Shown here: positions 34,564 through 46,586 of the stretch, piece by piece
How the letters are laid out: every line of letters starts with the position of its first letter
Position numbering within the stretch: position 1 is the stretch's first letter
NCBI GenBank assembly: GCA_009917405.1
Contig: QZED01000012.1
Span: forward strand, 1 to 48,545
Origin: a bacterium c-19
GTDB taxonomy: Bacteria; Bacillota_I; Bacilli_A; Erysipelotrichales; Erysipelotrichaceae
DNA: 48,545 nt
Reading direction: 5' to 3'
Translations under genes and position numbers: made by a program
The notes under the pieces: model-generated
What the model saw: the letters and a program-made list of their open reading frames with translations, nothing else
What the model was told of the DNA's origin: nothing
Database searches by the model: none

Positions 34564-36552
34564 TTAATCCTCCGTTATTAATATATTTTCTTCTCCGAAT
34601 AAATCTATAATTAACTCTTCTTGACTTGCTTCTTTGGTTTTTTCAACGCTTTTCTTTGCTTGAAATGTAATTGGCAGCGGTAATGTTCCATCTGCCATTC
34701 TTTTTCGGAAATCATCAGTTACTCTTACAGATTGATCATTCGTAATCGCAAAGATTTTTTTCTGCTTTTGAAATAATTCCTCGCTGAAAGCGATAAATTC
34801 ATTTCTACTATCTGATTCATTAATCTCATTTGCTTCTGCTTGATTATTCACAATTACTACCAAATAACTTTCGGCACTCGCAAAGATTTTTCCGTTCTTC
34901 AATAGATTAGCCATTCTCGCCCATTGCAGTTCCATCGTATATCGATGAATATTTTGAAACTTATTCATATCAGCTTGCTTCTCTGGTTTATTTGCTCCGA
35001 CTAACAATTGAAGAACATAATCATTGGAAAGCGGCTGAGAGGAGTGAACTATCTCTTCTGTTTCCCCAATAAGATTCTCTGGTGTATTATCTGTTATCTC
35101 TGAATTATTTTCGTTTCGATTTACCAACGATTGATCATTAGCTGTTTCCTTTACTGAATCATCTTTTATCCTAGGCATAGAACTGAAATCTTCAGATAAA
35201 CTATTATCTGTTAAAGTGTCATTCGTATCTTCATCTATTAAATCACTATTATTGTTTTCGATTGTTTCACGTGAAACATTAACCCCATTTGAAGCACTAT
35301 CATTTCTTAATCCCCCCTGGAGCTTTGAAACATTAAAATCTGAATCAATGCCTGTTTTGCGATCTTCGAGATTATCGTGGAAAGCATATTTTGATACTTG
35401 TTGCTGCTGATTAAGCATTTCATTATCTATATTCTGTTTTTCTACATTATTATTACTGCTTCGTGACCCAATCGATTGATCTAAATCCATCATACGCAAT
35501 AAGCATATTTCAAAATAAGAAGAAATACTAGCCGCGTTACGATATTTATCATAAGCATCCATTAGCGCATCAATCATAAGAAAGCGATGCTGCATGGAAG
35601 CTTTTTTTACAAAATCGTGTACCTCATCGAGCTGCATAATCTTTAACAAACTTTCACTGTTCGTAAAATCATAAATCAATGATTCTTTCAATAAATTTAT
35701 TAAATCCATAGTTAAGCGCTTGATATCAATCCCCTTGCCGACCAACTCTTGAAGCCATATCATACAAGAAGAAGCATCTTTTTCAAACACCATATCTAAC
35801 AATCGAAGCTTTTCCTTTACCGTCAATATCCCGTAAATTTCATTGATATGATGCACCTTAATATCATCCTGTGCATAAGCGATACACTGATCCAAAATAC
35901 TCCATGCATCACGCATACCACCGTCACACAACTGTGAAATAATACGAAGAACCTCTTCTTCACATTGGATATTTTCTTGATCCAGTGCGACATGAATTCG
36001 CTTTATCACCTCATCAGCTGGGACCTTAGTAAAGTCATATCGCTGACATCTTGAGATGATGGTCGGTAAGACTTTATTCGGTTCCGTTGTGGCTAAAATA
36101 AAGATCACATGTGCAGGCGGTTCCTCAATCGTTTTCAACAAAGCGTTAAAAGCACCGGTTGACATCATATGAACCTCATCAATTATATAAACCTTATACT
36201 TGCTTTTAATAGGCGCATACTTCACCTTTTCAATTAAACTTCTTACTTCTTCTACACCGTTATTACTTGCTGCATCAATCTCAACAATATCCGGATGCGT
36301 ACCGTCAGTGATAGCAAGACAATTTTCACACTCCATACAAGGATGTTGATTGCCTGATGTACAATTTACGGCTTTCGCAAAAATTTTAGCTATTGAAGTT
36401 TTACCTGTACCTCTCGGTCCGCAAAATAAATATGCATGAGCAATTTTATTTTGATCAACTGCATTTTTCAATGTTCTGATAATATGTTTTTGCCCAACAA
36501 CTTCATTAAAAGTATTCGGGCGATAAGTACGATACAAAGCTTTATACGCCAC
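34564..36552 (-). CDS. dnaX: DNA polymerase III gamma/tau subunit
   Basis: A 662-residue clamp-loader ATPase. Walker A FCGPRGTGKTSIAKIFAKA (about 44-62), a four-cysteine zinc module (NCTSGNQHPCMECENC), YIIDEVHMMS and the SRC motif ISRCQRYDF are in the first 200 residues. A long Asn/Asp/Ser-rich linker (about 370-500) follows, then the tau C-terminus. The start is GTG at 36552 with AGGTGGAG upstream and a TATAAT on the minus strand at 36584-36579. A perfect parS site is embedded in the linker, encoding VSRET. Confidence 0.95.
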   Translation of the reverse strand: MAYKALYRTYRPNTFNEVVGQKHIIRTLKNAVDQNKIAHAYLFCGPRGTGKTSIAKIFAKAVNCTSGNQHPCMECENCLAITDGTHPDIVEIDAASNNGVEEVRSLIEKVKYAPIKSKYKVYIIDEVHMMSTGAFNALLKTIEEPPAHVIFILATTEPNKVLPTIISRCQRYDFTKVPADEVIKRIHVALDQENIQCEEEVLRIISQLCDGGMRDAWSILDQCIAYAQDDIKVHHINEIYGILTVKEKLRLLDMVFEKDASSCMIWLQELVGKGIDIKRLTMDLINLLKESLIYDFTNSESLLKIMQLDEVHDFVKKASMQHRFLMIDALMDAYDKYRNAASISSYFEICLLRMMDLDQSIGSRSSNNNVEKQNIDNEMLNQQQQVSKYAFHDNLEDRKTGIDSDFNVSKLQGGLRNDSASNGVNVSRETIENNNSDLIDEDTNDTLTDNSLSEDFSSMPRIKDDSVKETANDQSLVNRNENNSEITDNTPENLIGETEEIVHSSQPLSNDYVLQLLVGANKPEKQADMNKFQNIHRYTMELQWARMANLLKNGKIFASAESYLVVIVNNQAEANEINESDSRNEFIAFSEELFQKQKKIFAITNDQSVRVTDDFRKRMADGTLPLPITFQAKKSVEKTKEASQEELIIDLFGEENILITED
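35273..35288. promoter_or_regulatory. parS site TGTTTCACGTGAAACA
   Basis: A perfect 16-bp match to the bacterial parS consensus bound by ParB/Spo0J. It lies inside dnaX, in the variable linker, where sequence change is tolerated. Confidence 0.92.
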
Positions 36553-36804
36553 CGCGCTCCACCTGCTTTCTTAGCATAATTATATCAAAAATATAAGATT
36601 AACTCCATGATAAATCAGTAGAATATAAGTTTTTTTATGCACATTCAAAGTCCTGGTTTTACTAAAAAAGAATATATCAGTTAAACTAAAAAACTATCAC
36701 CCAACACACTTCATACAACTCAAACAGAGACTTATCACAAACGCACAACAACCACATTCAGAAACAAAAAAAAGTGATTTGCTTTTCACACAAGAAGCGA
36801 TGAA

Positions 36805-37263
36805 TTATCGCTTACTCATTCGCTTTCTTCTAAAGAAATCACTTAATAATGATCCGCATTCCTCAGCCATCACACCACCGCAAACAAGCGGATAATGATT
36901 AAATCCTTTGGTATCATACATCTTCATACAACTTTCGAGGCAACCACCTTTCAGATCAGCAGCACCGTAAACAACACGCTCGATTCGAGATAACAAAATC
37001 GCACCAGCACACATCGGACATGGTTCTAAAGTGACATATAAGGTACAACCATCAAGGCGCCATGATTTTAATAACTCATTTGCTTTTTTTATCGCCAATA
37101 TCTCTGCATGTGCTATTGATTGTTGAGAGATTTCACGCTCATTATAAGCTGACGCAATGACTTGATCATCTTTTACAATCACACACCCGATCGGAACTTC
37201 ATCGATTATTTCAGCTTTTTTCGCTTCAGCAATCGCAAACTTCATATATTTTTCATCATTCAT
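36805..37263 (-). CDS. tadA: tRNA-specific adenosine deaminase
   Basis: A 152-residue zinc deaminase that makes inosine at the wobble base of tRNA-Arg(ACG). Zinc and catalytic residues are visible in HAEILAIKKA (His-Ala-Glu) and EPCPMCAGAI (two Cys). AAGGAATGAG precedes the ATG. It begins about 22 bases after the T run of the SRP RNA gene, too close for its own promoter, so it probably relies on read-through. A weak hairpin with T8 follows its stop. Confidence 0.94.
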   Translation of the reverse strand: MNDEKYMKFAIAEAKKAEIIDEVPIGCVIVKDDQVIASAYNEREISQQSIAHAEILAIKKANELLKSWRLDGCTLYVTLEPCPMCAGAILLSRIERVVYGAADLKGGCLESCMKMYDTKGFNHYPLVCGGVMAEECGSLLSDFFRRKRMSKR

Positions 37264-37284
37264 TAATTCTCATTCCTTTACAAT

Positions 37285-37371
37285 AAAAAAGTGCTATCAC
37301 ACATGATAGAGCTCTCTTATGGCTGCTTCGTTCCCGACCTGACCAGATTCGATAGATACCATTGTAATAGC
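37285..37371 (-). ncRNA. ffs: Small SRP RNA (4.5S-type)
   Basis: On the minus strand the conserved SRP domain IV reads CTGGTCAGGTC, GGGAACGAAGCAGCC, close to the CUGGUCAGGUCCGGAAGGAAGCAGCC core that binds Ffh. The 3' end forms CTATCA-TGTG-TGATAG and runs into T6. The length of about 80-87 bases is that of the short bacterial form. Its place beside tadA and dnaX matches Bacillus subtilis. The exact 5' end is inferred from the promoter. Confidence 0.9.
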
Positions 37372-37377
37372 TTATTA

Positions 37378-37406
37378 ATATTATCATATTTTCGCTTATA
37401 TTTCAA
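37378..37406 (-). promoter_or_regulatory. Promoter of the SRP RNA gene
   Basis: Minus-strand TTGAAA (37406-37401) and TAATAT (37383-37378) are 17 bases apart. Confidence 0.55.
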
Positions 37407-37734
37407 TCAAATAATGACAAATAATTGAATTTTCACCAGCATCTTTCATTCAATATAAGCATACTATACATGTATAGGATTGTAATTACTGCTTGAAAAA
37501 TTTTAGCTTTATAAAATCGCCATAGATATCGAATCCGTATTGTAACCATATAGAACAATAGTTGTTACATAACAAATAAAAAGAAAAGATGGACAACTAA
37601 CAAAACAATGATACAACAAATAATTTAAAAAGCTATCGTATGGAATAAAAAACATTACCCTACACAACAAATCAAATCGATGTTTCACGTGAAACATTCA
37701 ATTAAGATAATCAGATCCATTTATCATTCATCTA
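37407..37734. other. Gene-free interval with a parS site
   Basis: AT-rich DNA between the SRP RNA promoter and the end of the YcxB-like gene. Apart from the parS site at 37681, nothing was recognised; a 62-codon minus-strand frame here begins in the parS palindrome and has no ribosome site. Confidence 0.5.
37681..37696. promoter_or_regulatory. parS site TGTTTCACGTGAAACA
   Basis: A second perfect parS match, intergenic, 2.4 kb from the one in dnaX. Two sites so close mark an origin-proximal chromosome region. Confidence 0.93.
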
Positions 37735-37770
37735 ACCAAAAAAAGTGAACTGCATCATTCGCAATTCACT
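37735..37770 (-). terminator. Terminator of serS-ycxB
   Basis: On the minus strand AGTGAATTGC (37770-37761) pairs with GCAGTTCACT (37753-37744), followed by a T-rich run. Confidence 0.8.
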
Positions 37771-37813
37771 CCTTCATTCACAATAATATTAGTAAAATTA
37801 TTATCCGTCGATC

Positions 37814-38326
37814 TTATTTTTTCATACGTAACGGTTTACCATGATTGACCTTATCTATCAATAGTTCTCTCACTTCAGCTACTTGATCATCGCAGACTTC
37901 CTTCCAGATCATCGTTAAGAAATCTTTCTGATACAATAGGAATGCATCCCTTGTTTCAAAGCATTGGTGATACTGATCCCATGCTCGATACACAAGATTT
38001 TTTCCTTCACCGATACTCACACCATCCTCATCCAATAAAATCATAGACTGATCTTGCTCATCCTCATACAAACTACGATATGCGGTTTTCGGAATCTGAA
38101 CCTCACAAACATAATTACATAGCAGACTAACAACAAACAAAACAGCAACGATTCCGTTCATCCACCCATAATCCTTATCAAACCCTATATCCATCACCAA
38201 TCCAAATACCAACAAGCAAAAGCTTAACACCATCGATCGCCGAATATGAAATTTAATATGGCAGTGCGCTCGATAAATACGAGTAAAAACAGACTCGCTG
38301 ATCCGATACGATTTTTCAATCCGCAT
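37814..38326 (-). CDS. YcxB-like membrane protein
   Basis: A 170-residue protein with two adjacent membrane helices (about residues 30-50 and 55-75) and a C-terminal cytoplasmic beta-rich domain (MILLDEDGVSIGEGKNLVYRAWDQYHQ) like the YcxB domain, a PH-like fold of unknown role. The start codon overlaps the serS stop (TAATG), so it is read from the serS transcript and comes under its T-box. Confidence 0.7.
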   Translation of the reverse strand: MRIEKSYRISESVFTRIYRAHCHIKFHIRRSMVLSFCLLVFGLVMDIGFDKDYGWMNGIVAVLFVVSLLCNYVCEVQIPKTAYRSLYEDEQDQSMILLDEDGVSIGEGKNLVYRAWDQYHQCFETRDAFLLYQKDFLTMIWKEVCDDQVAEVRELLIDKVNHGKPLRMKK

Positions 38327-39612
38327 TACTGCTTAGGCTCCAACTTCTCTGCCCCACCCATATACGGACGCAATGCTACAGGTACATTCACACTTCCATC
38401 CGCATTCAAATTATTCTCTAAGAAAGCAATTAACATGCGCGGCGGAGCGACTACTGTATTATTCAAAGTATGGGCGAAATACTTGCCATCTTCACCGTTG
38501 ACTCTAATCTTCAAACGGCGAGCCTGAGCATCCGTTAAATTAGAGCAACTGCCAACTTCAAAATACTTTTTCTGACGCGGACTCCACGCTTCAACATCCA
38601 CAGACTTCGTTTTCAAATCAGCCAGATCTCCGGAACAGCACTCTAAAGTACGAACAGGAATATCTAAACTACGAAATAAATCCACGGTATTCTTCCACAG
38701 CTTCTCATACCATTCTGCACTTTCCTCAGGTTTACAGACAACAATCATTTCCTGCTTTTCAAACTGGTGGATGCGATACACACCACGCTCTTCAATTCCA
38801 TGTGCCCCCTTTTCCTTACGGAAACAAGGAGAATAACTTGTATAAGTAAAAGGAAGCTGCTTCTCATCTAAAATCGTATCAATAAATTTGCCGATCATTG
38901 AATGCTCACTCGTACCGATTAAGAACAAATCCTCTCCCTCAATCTTATACATCATACTTTCCATTTCCGCAAAACTCATTACACCGGTAACGACATTACT
39001 GCGAATCATATACGGCGGAATTACATACGTAAAGCCACGATCAATCATAAAATCACGAGCATAAGAAATCACCGCAGAATGCAGACGCGCAATATCACCC
39101 ATCAAATAATAAAAGCCATTTCCCGCAACCTTACGCGCACTATCCAAATCAATACCGCAAAAGCGTTCCATTATTTCAGTATGATAAGGAATTTCAAAGT
39201 CAGGAACCACAGGATCACCAAAACGCTCTAATTCAACATTTTCCTCATCCGATTTACCGATTGGAACACTCGGATCAATCATATTAGGAATTTGCATCAT
39301 TAACTCTTCCAGCTTTTTCGCAACCTCTGCTTCTGTTTCCTCAATTTGCTTCATTTCTTCCGCCATCGCAGAAACAGCCTGCTTCATCTTTTCCGCTTCC
39401 TCACGCTTACCGTTTTTCATCAAACCGCCGATCTGCTTACTCATAGAATTACGCTGTGCCCTTAAATCATCTCCGCGCTGTTTTAACGAACGATTCTCCT
39501 TATCCAGTGCAATCACTTCATCAACAAACGGAAGTTTATGATCCTGAAATTTCTTCTTAATATTTTCCCTTACTTCTTCCGCATGCTCTCTAACAAACTT
39601 CATATCTAACAT
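38326..39612 (-). CDS. serS: Seryl-tRNA synthetase
   Basis: A 428-residue class II synthetase. The N-terminal coiled-coil arm that holds the tRNA-Ser variable arm spans about residues 25-105 (KENRSLKQRGDDLRAQRN, KMKQAVSAMAEEMKQIEETE). Motif 2 is FRKEKGAHGIEERGVYRIHQFEKQE and motif 3 lies near APPRMLIAFLEN. AAGGAGG is well spaced from the ATG at 39612. Expression is controlled by the T-box upstream. Confidence 0.96.
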   Translation of the reverse strand: MLDMKFVREHAEEVRENIKKKFQDHKLPFVDEVIALDKENRSLKQRGDDLRAQRNSMSKQIGGLMKNGKREEAEKMKQAVSAMAEEMKQIEETEAEVAKKLEELMMQIPNMIDPSVPIGKSDEENVELERFGDPVVPDFEIPYHTEIMERFCGIDLDSARKVAGNGFYYLMGDIARLHSAVISYARDFMIDRGFTYVIPPYMIRSNVVTGVMSFAEMESMMYKIEGEDLFLIGTSEHSMIGKFIDTILDEKQLPFTYTSYSPCFRKEKGAHGIEERGVYRIHQFEKQEMIVVCKPEESAEWYEKLWKNTVDLFRSLDIPVRTLECCSGDLADLKTKSVDVEAWSPRQKKYFEVGSCSNLTDAQARRLKIRVNGEDGKYFAHTLNNTVVAPPRMLIAFLENNLNADGSVNVPVALRPYMGGAEKLEPKQ

Positions 39613-39721
39613 AAATATATCCTCCTTTATTTATATAACAATATCTATATCATTATGTTTCATAAAACTATGCTGCACACATAAAACCAAACCGCAAGCG
39701 TTGCGAACAAACCATTAAATA

Positions 39722-40003
39722 AATAAAAAGGGCACTGTCCGAAAGGGACGAATGCCTCGTGTTGCCACCCTTTTTTATCCATAAACACAATCCCGATTAT
39801 CCAGACCAATCTGATCATAAAAATACAAAACAAACAGACTGTGCTTATCGACCTCTCAAACGTGATAACGGTACGACCGAAAGTGATTACTACATTTCCT
39901 CACTTTGCTCAAAGGGGGATTCCAAAAGGATTCGGATTACTCGCACCAACCGTAATCTCTCTGAAACAAAATCACATTTTGTACTATTCCTTATCAGCGC
40001 TTA
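39722..40003 (-). promoter_or_regulatory. T-box riboswitch controlling serS
   Basis: Stem I has an AGTA motif, the conserved AGAGATTACGGTTGGTGCGAG region and GGAATCCCCCTTTGAG, where TCC (39919-39917), a Ser codon, is in the specifier position. The T-box AGGGTGGCAACACG is at 39771-39758; its TGGC would pair with the GCCA end of tRNA-Ser, which has discriminator G. The terminator is GGCATTCGTCC / GGACAGTGCC followed by T5. Uncharged tRNA-Ser should favour read-through into serS. Confidence 0.93.
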
Positions 40004-40008
40004 TTCAT

Positions 40009-40037
40009 ATTAAACCATGCTTTCCACGGATTGTCAA
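40009..40037 (-). promoter_or_regulatory. Promoter of the T-box-serS transcript
   Basis: Minus-strand TTGACA (40037-40032) and TTTAAT (40014-40009) are 17 bases apart, just upstream of T-box stem I. Confidence 0.75.
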
Positions 40038-40063
40038 TCAACGCTCTAAATAAGAATCAAAGA

Positions 40064-42640
40064 TTAAGCATCTTGATCAGCAGCTGCTTCTCCCTCAGAA
40101 ACATTCGCTGACTCAGAAGAAGCAGTTTCCTCTAAGACAGGAGTAGGGGAATTCTCATCTTGCACTCCATCAGCTGCACTTCCCTTATCAATAGATGCAT
40201 CATCATTTTGATCATCCTCACTCTTATCCACGATAGCCACCTTAGCGACACGTTCCTCATCTCCGACATTGATCAGTTTTACGCCCTGTGTATTACGTAA
40301 ATAAATACCGATATTCTCAACGGCGATACGAATAATTATACCGCTGTCCGTCATGATCATAACATCTTCATTACCGTTCACGGCACGAACTGAAACGAGC
40401 TGACCTGTCTTCTCCGTAATATTAATTGTTTTAACACCCTTCGTACCACGATTCGTTAAACGATATTCACTGATAGCAGTACGCTTACCATAACCGTTTT
40501 CACTTACTGAAAGTAAAGTAGAACCTTCCACACTGGTCGCAGCACCGACAACATAAGATCCGTCGACATTAAAGCCCTTCACACCGGAAGCATTTCGACC
40601 CATTGCACGAACATCCTGTTCATTAAAGCGAACTGCCTTACCGTTAGCCGCCGCAATAATAATATCATCACTGCCGGTAGTCTGTTTCACACCCAGCAAT
40701 TCATCGTCTTCACGAAGTGTGATGGCGATCTTACCGTTTTGGCGAATCGACTCAAACTCAGACATCGGTACACGTTTTACAATACCCTTCTTAGTGACAA
40801 AGAATAAGTAAGCCGCTGTCGACTCACGTTCCACCGGAACCAAAGCTTCAACCTTTTCATCCTTATCTAAATTCAACAAATTCACAACCGGCAGACCTTT
40901 AGCTGTACGAGAAGCATTTGGGATATGGAACCCCTTCATACGATAAACCTTACCGAAATTAGTAAACAACAACAGATGATCATGAGTAGACATTGTGATC
41001 ATCAACTCAATAATATCATCCTCATTCATACTCATGCCCTTAATACCGCGACCGCCGCGATTCTGTGTACGATACGTATCACTCGGAATACGCTTGATAT
41101 AACCGTTCGTCGTCATCGTAATAACAACATCCTCTTCAGGAATCAGATCCTCATCTTGCATATCGATTTCCGCATCACTGATCTCAGTACGGCGTTCATC
41201 ACCGAAACGATTTTTAACCTCGGTCAGTTCACTACGAATAATATCCAATACACGACTGTGATTCGCTAAAATATCACGAAGATCCGCAATCAGAATCATC
41301 AATTCCTGATATTCATTTTCAATCTTGTCACGTTCCAAACCTGTTAAGCGTTTCAAACGCATTTCCAAAATTGCATTCGCTTGAATTTCACTCAACGCAA
41401 ACTTTTCCATCAAAGTCGCACGCGCAATCGCATCTGTATTACTGCTTCGAATAATATGAATGATCTCATCAATATGATCTAAAGCAATACGCAGACCTTC
41501 TAAAATATGCGCACGATCCTCTGCCTTCTTCAATTCAAACTTCGTTCTTCTCACCGTTACATCAATTTGATGATCCACATAATAAGAAAGAACCTCTTTT
41601 AAATTCATCAGCTTTGGCGCACCATTATGCAAAGCAAGCATATTCACACCAAAACTTGTTTGAAGCGCCGTTGTGCGATACAACTGATTCAATACAACAT
41701 CTGTCTGCACATCCTTACGCAGCTCAACGATAATGCGAATACCGTCACGATTACTCTCATCATTCAAATAAGTAATTCCGTCAATCACCTTATCTCTTAC
41801 CAAGTCAGCGATCTTAGTAATTAAGTTTGCTTTATTAACCTGATAAGGAATTTCATAAAAGACGATACGCACCTTACCGTTATCCATTTCCTCAAGCTTA
41901 TGCTTGGCTCTCATTACAACAGCACCGCGACCTGTTTCATAAGCCTGCTTGATTCCGGAGCGACCAATAATCATTGCGCCGGTCGGAAAATCAGGACCCT
42001 TAATATAATTTTCCATCAGTTCCATAATTGTAATATCCGGCTGATCCATCACCGCCAAAGCGGCATCAATCGTTTCCGATAAATTATGAGGCGGAATATT
42101 CGTAGCCATACCGACCGCAATACCGACACTGCCGTTTACGAGTAAATTCGGAAAACATGCCGGCAATACACTCGGCTCTACTTCTTCATTATCATAGTTC
42201 GGATCAAAATCAACAGTATCCTTATTAATATCCTTCATCATTTCCATGGCGATTTTAGACATGCGGGCTTCCGTATAACGCATCGCCGCCGCGCCGTCAC
42301 CGTCCATTGAACCGAAGTTACCGTGACCTTGAACCAATTCATAACGATAAGAGAAATCCTGCGCCATACGAACCATCGCATCGTATACCGCCGTATCACC
42401 GTGCGGATGATACTTACCGATAACCTCACCGACAATACGTGCTGATTTCTTAAAAGGCTTACCGGCAACAATACCCAAATCATTCATCGCATATAAAATA
42501 CGACGATGTACCGGTTTTAAGCCGTCCCTGACATCAGGCAATGCACGCTGTACAATTACCGACATTGAATAGTCAAGGAAGGACTCACGCATTGTTTTCG
42601 ATATATCAACTATTTCCAAACGCTCTTCATCTTGATACAT
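40064..42640 (-). CDS. gyrA: DNA gyrase subunit A
   Basis: An 858-residue topoisomerase subunit. The catalytic Tyr is in [12 protein letters not shown]. The quinolone-determining region reads [12 protein letters not shown], with Thr where Escherichia coli has Ser83 and the usual Asp87. The C-terminal beta-pinwheel includes the GyrA box [12 protein letters not shown] 50-residue acidic tail ([12 protein letters not shown]...) ends the protein and may tune DNA wrapping. GGAGG sits eight bases before the ATG, 18 bases after gyrB. Confidence 0.97.
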   Translation of the reverse strand: MYQDEERLEIVDISKTMRESFLDYSMSVIVQRALPDVRDGLKPVHRRILYAMNDLGIVAGKPFKKSARIVGEVIGKYHPHGDTAVYDAMVRMAQDFSYRYELVQGHGNFGSMDGDGAAAMRYTEARMSKIAMEMMKDINKDTVDFDPNYDNEEVEPSVLPACFPNLLVNGSVGIAVGMATNIPPHNLSETIDAALAVMDQPDITIMELMENYIKGPDFPTGAMIIGRSGIKQAYETGRGAVVMRAKHKLEEMDNGKVRIVFYEIPYQVNKANLITKIADLVRDKVIDGITYLNDESNRDGIRIIVELRKDVQTDVVLNQLYRTTALQTSFGVNMLALHNGAPKLMNLKEVLSYYVDHQIDVTVRRTKFELKKAEDRAHILEGLRIALDHIDEIIHIIRSSNTDAIARATLMEKFALSEIQANAILEMRLKRLTGLERDKIENEYQELMILIADLRDILANHSRVLDIIRSELTEVKNRFGDERRTEISDAEIDMQDEDLIPEEDVVITMTTNGYIKRIPSDTYRTQNRGGRGIKGMSMNEDDIIELMITMSTHDHLLLFTNFGKVYRMKGFHIPNASRTAKGLPVVNLLNLDKDEKVEALVPVERESTAAYLFFVTKKGIVKRVPMSEFESIRQNGKIAITLREDDELLGVKQTTGSDDIIIAAANGKAVRFNEQDVRAMGRNASGVKGFNVDGSYVVGAATSVEGSTLLSVSENGYGKRTAISEYRLTNRGTKGVKTINITEKTGQLVSVRAVNGNEDVMIMTDSGIIIRIAVENIGIYLRNTQGVKLINVGDEERVAKVAIVDKSEDDQNDDASIDKGSAADGVQDENSPTPVLEETASSESANVSEGEAAADQDA

Positions 42641-42658
42641 AACTCCTGCCTCCTTCTA

Positions 42659-45724
<3,066 letters not shown>

Positions 45725-45728
<4 letters not shown>

Positions 45729-45928
45729 ACAATATGAAATTTACTGCCTTCAATAATTATCACATCGGATATCCGTAGCTTTCTGCCTCTGCGATTTTCT
45801 GTTTCACCGTTTACCGTAATCGCCAGTTCTTTCAGTGCAAGCTTTGCTTCACCGCCCGATGAAATAAAATTTGTAAGCTTTAAAAATTGCCCTAATGTAA
45901 TATAATCTCCGTTTATTTTTATATCCAT
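45725..45928 (-). CDS. yaaA: S4-domain RNA-binding protein YaaA
   Basis: A 67-residue S4 domain protein (ITLGQFLKLTNFISSGGEAKLALKEL...VNGETENRRGRKLR), the small RNA-binding protein normally found between dnaN and recF. Its role is not well defined. It overlaps recF by ATGA. Upstream, instead of dnaN, there is a 650-bp gene-free region and an ABC transporter gene. Confidence 0.9.
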
Positions 45929-45964
45929 CTCAAGCCTTCTTTCATACCGTATTATTATATCATA

Positions 45965-45973
45965 TTTTCCACA
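45965..45973 (+). promoter_or_regulatory. DnaA-box-like site TTTTCCACA
   Basis: One mismatch to TTATCCACA. It lies next to the -10 box of yaaA, where a bound protein could block transcription of the recF-gyrB-gyrA block. Confidence 0.45.
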
Positions 45974-46018
45974 TTTTTTGGGGATTTTAAGCGATATTTT
46001 ACCACTTTTTTTAAGGTG

Positions 46019-46027
46019 TTTTCCACA
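46019..46027 (+). promoter_or_regulatory. DnaA-box-like site TTTTCCACA
   Basis: A second identical nonamer, 54 bases from the first and in the same orientation, which is close to five helical turns. Confidence 0.45.
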
Positions 46028-46511
46028 TTGATTATCGCACTCATAAACTGTTTTATCAATTTAATAAGTAATTTATTCAAATACTTATTTCATAAAAAAC
46101 GACGTATTTCAACACGTCTTTATGATAATATAAAAGATATGAATTGAAGCTGTGTTGCATCAGGATCTCTTTTCGCAAAAAGCTACAAAATTCTGACTGT
46201 TCCGATAGAATTCGACATATTTCGTCATAATCCTATTGAATACGACGCACATACTTCAACAATTTTCTTGTTTATATCTGTAAATTTTACTAATTTCGAC
46301 AGTTTTCTCCAACAATCGCTGTTCTCTGACAGAATCTTTCTTTTTTCCCTAAACATTGACATCATTTGCTAAAATAACTGTTTTATCGACAAAATTCAAC
46401 AAACTAATTCTCTATTTTAGAGAATTTTTTATAAAGAATTAGATGATTAAGCTAAATAATTTTCTAATTTAGATAAATTCAGCTATATAATATATTATAT
46501 TAAGAATTTAA

Positions 46512-46550
46512 AAATAACTGATCAGCATTACCAACCAGTTATTTTATTTT
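46512..46550 (-). terminator. Terminator of the ABC transporter gene
   Basis: AAATAACTG (46512-46520) pairs with CAGTTATTT (46536-46544), with T-rich flanks on both strands. Confidence 0.6.
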
Positions 46551-46586
46551 TATTCACATTTTATTAGCGACTTTAATAAAATCCTA

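Larger units (their letters stand above)
45929..46504. other. AT-rich gene-free region upstream of yaaA with DnaA-box-like sites
   Basis: It holds a minus-strand TATAAT (45959-45954) for yaaA, two TTTTCCACA sites (45965-45973 and 46019-46027), three TCGACA hexamers at about 84-90-base spacing (46212, 46296, 46386) and a hairpin AATTCTCTA/TAGAGAATT (46406-46426) with T tract. No reading frame or known RNA was recognised. It is a candidate origin-related region. Confidence 0.45.

Noticed and set aside
37509..37697. 62-codon minus-strand frame starting MFHVKH
   Set aside because: The first codons are just the parS palindrome; no ribosome site and no family resemblance.
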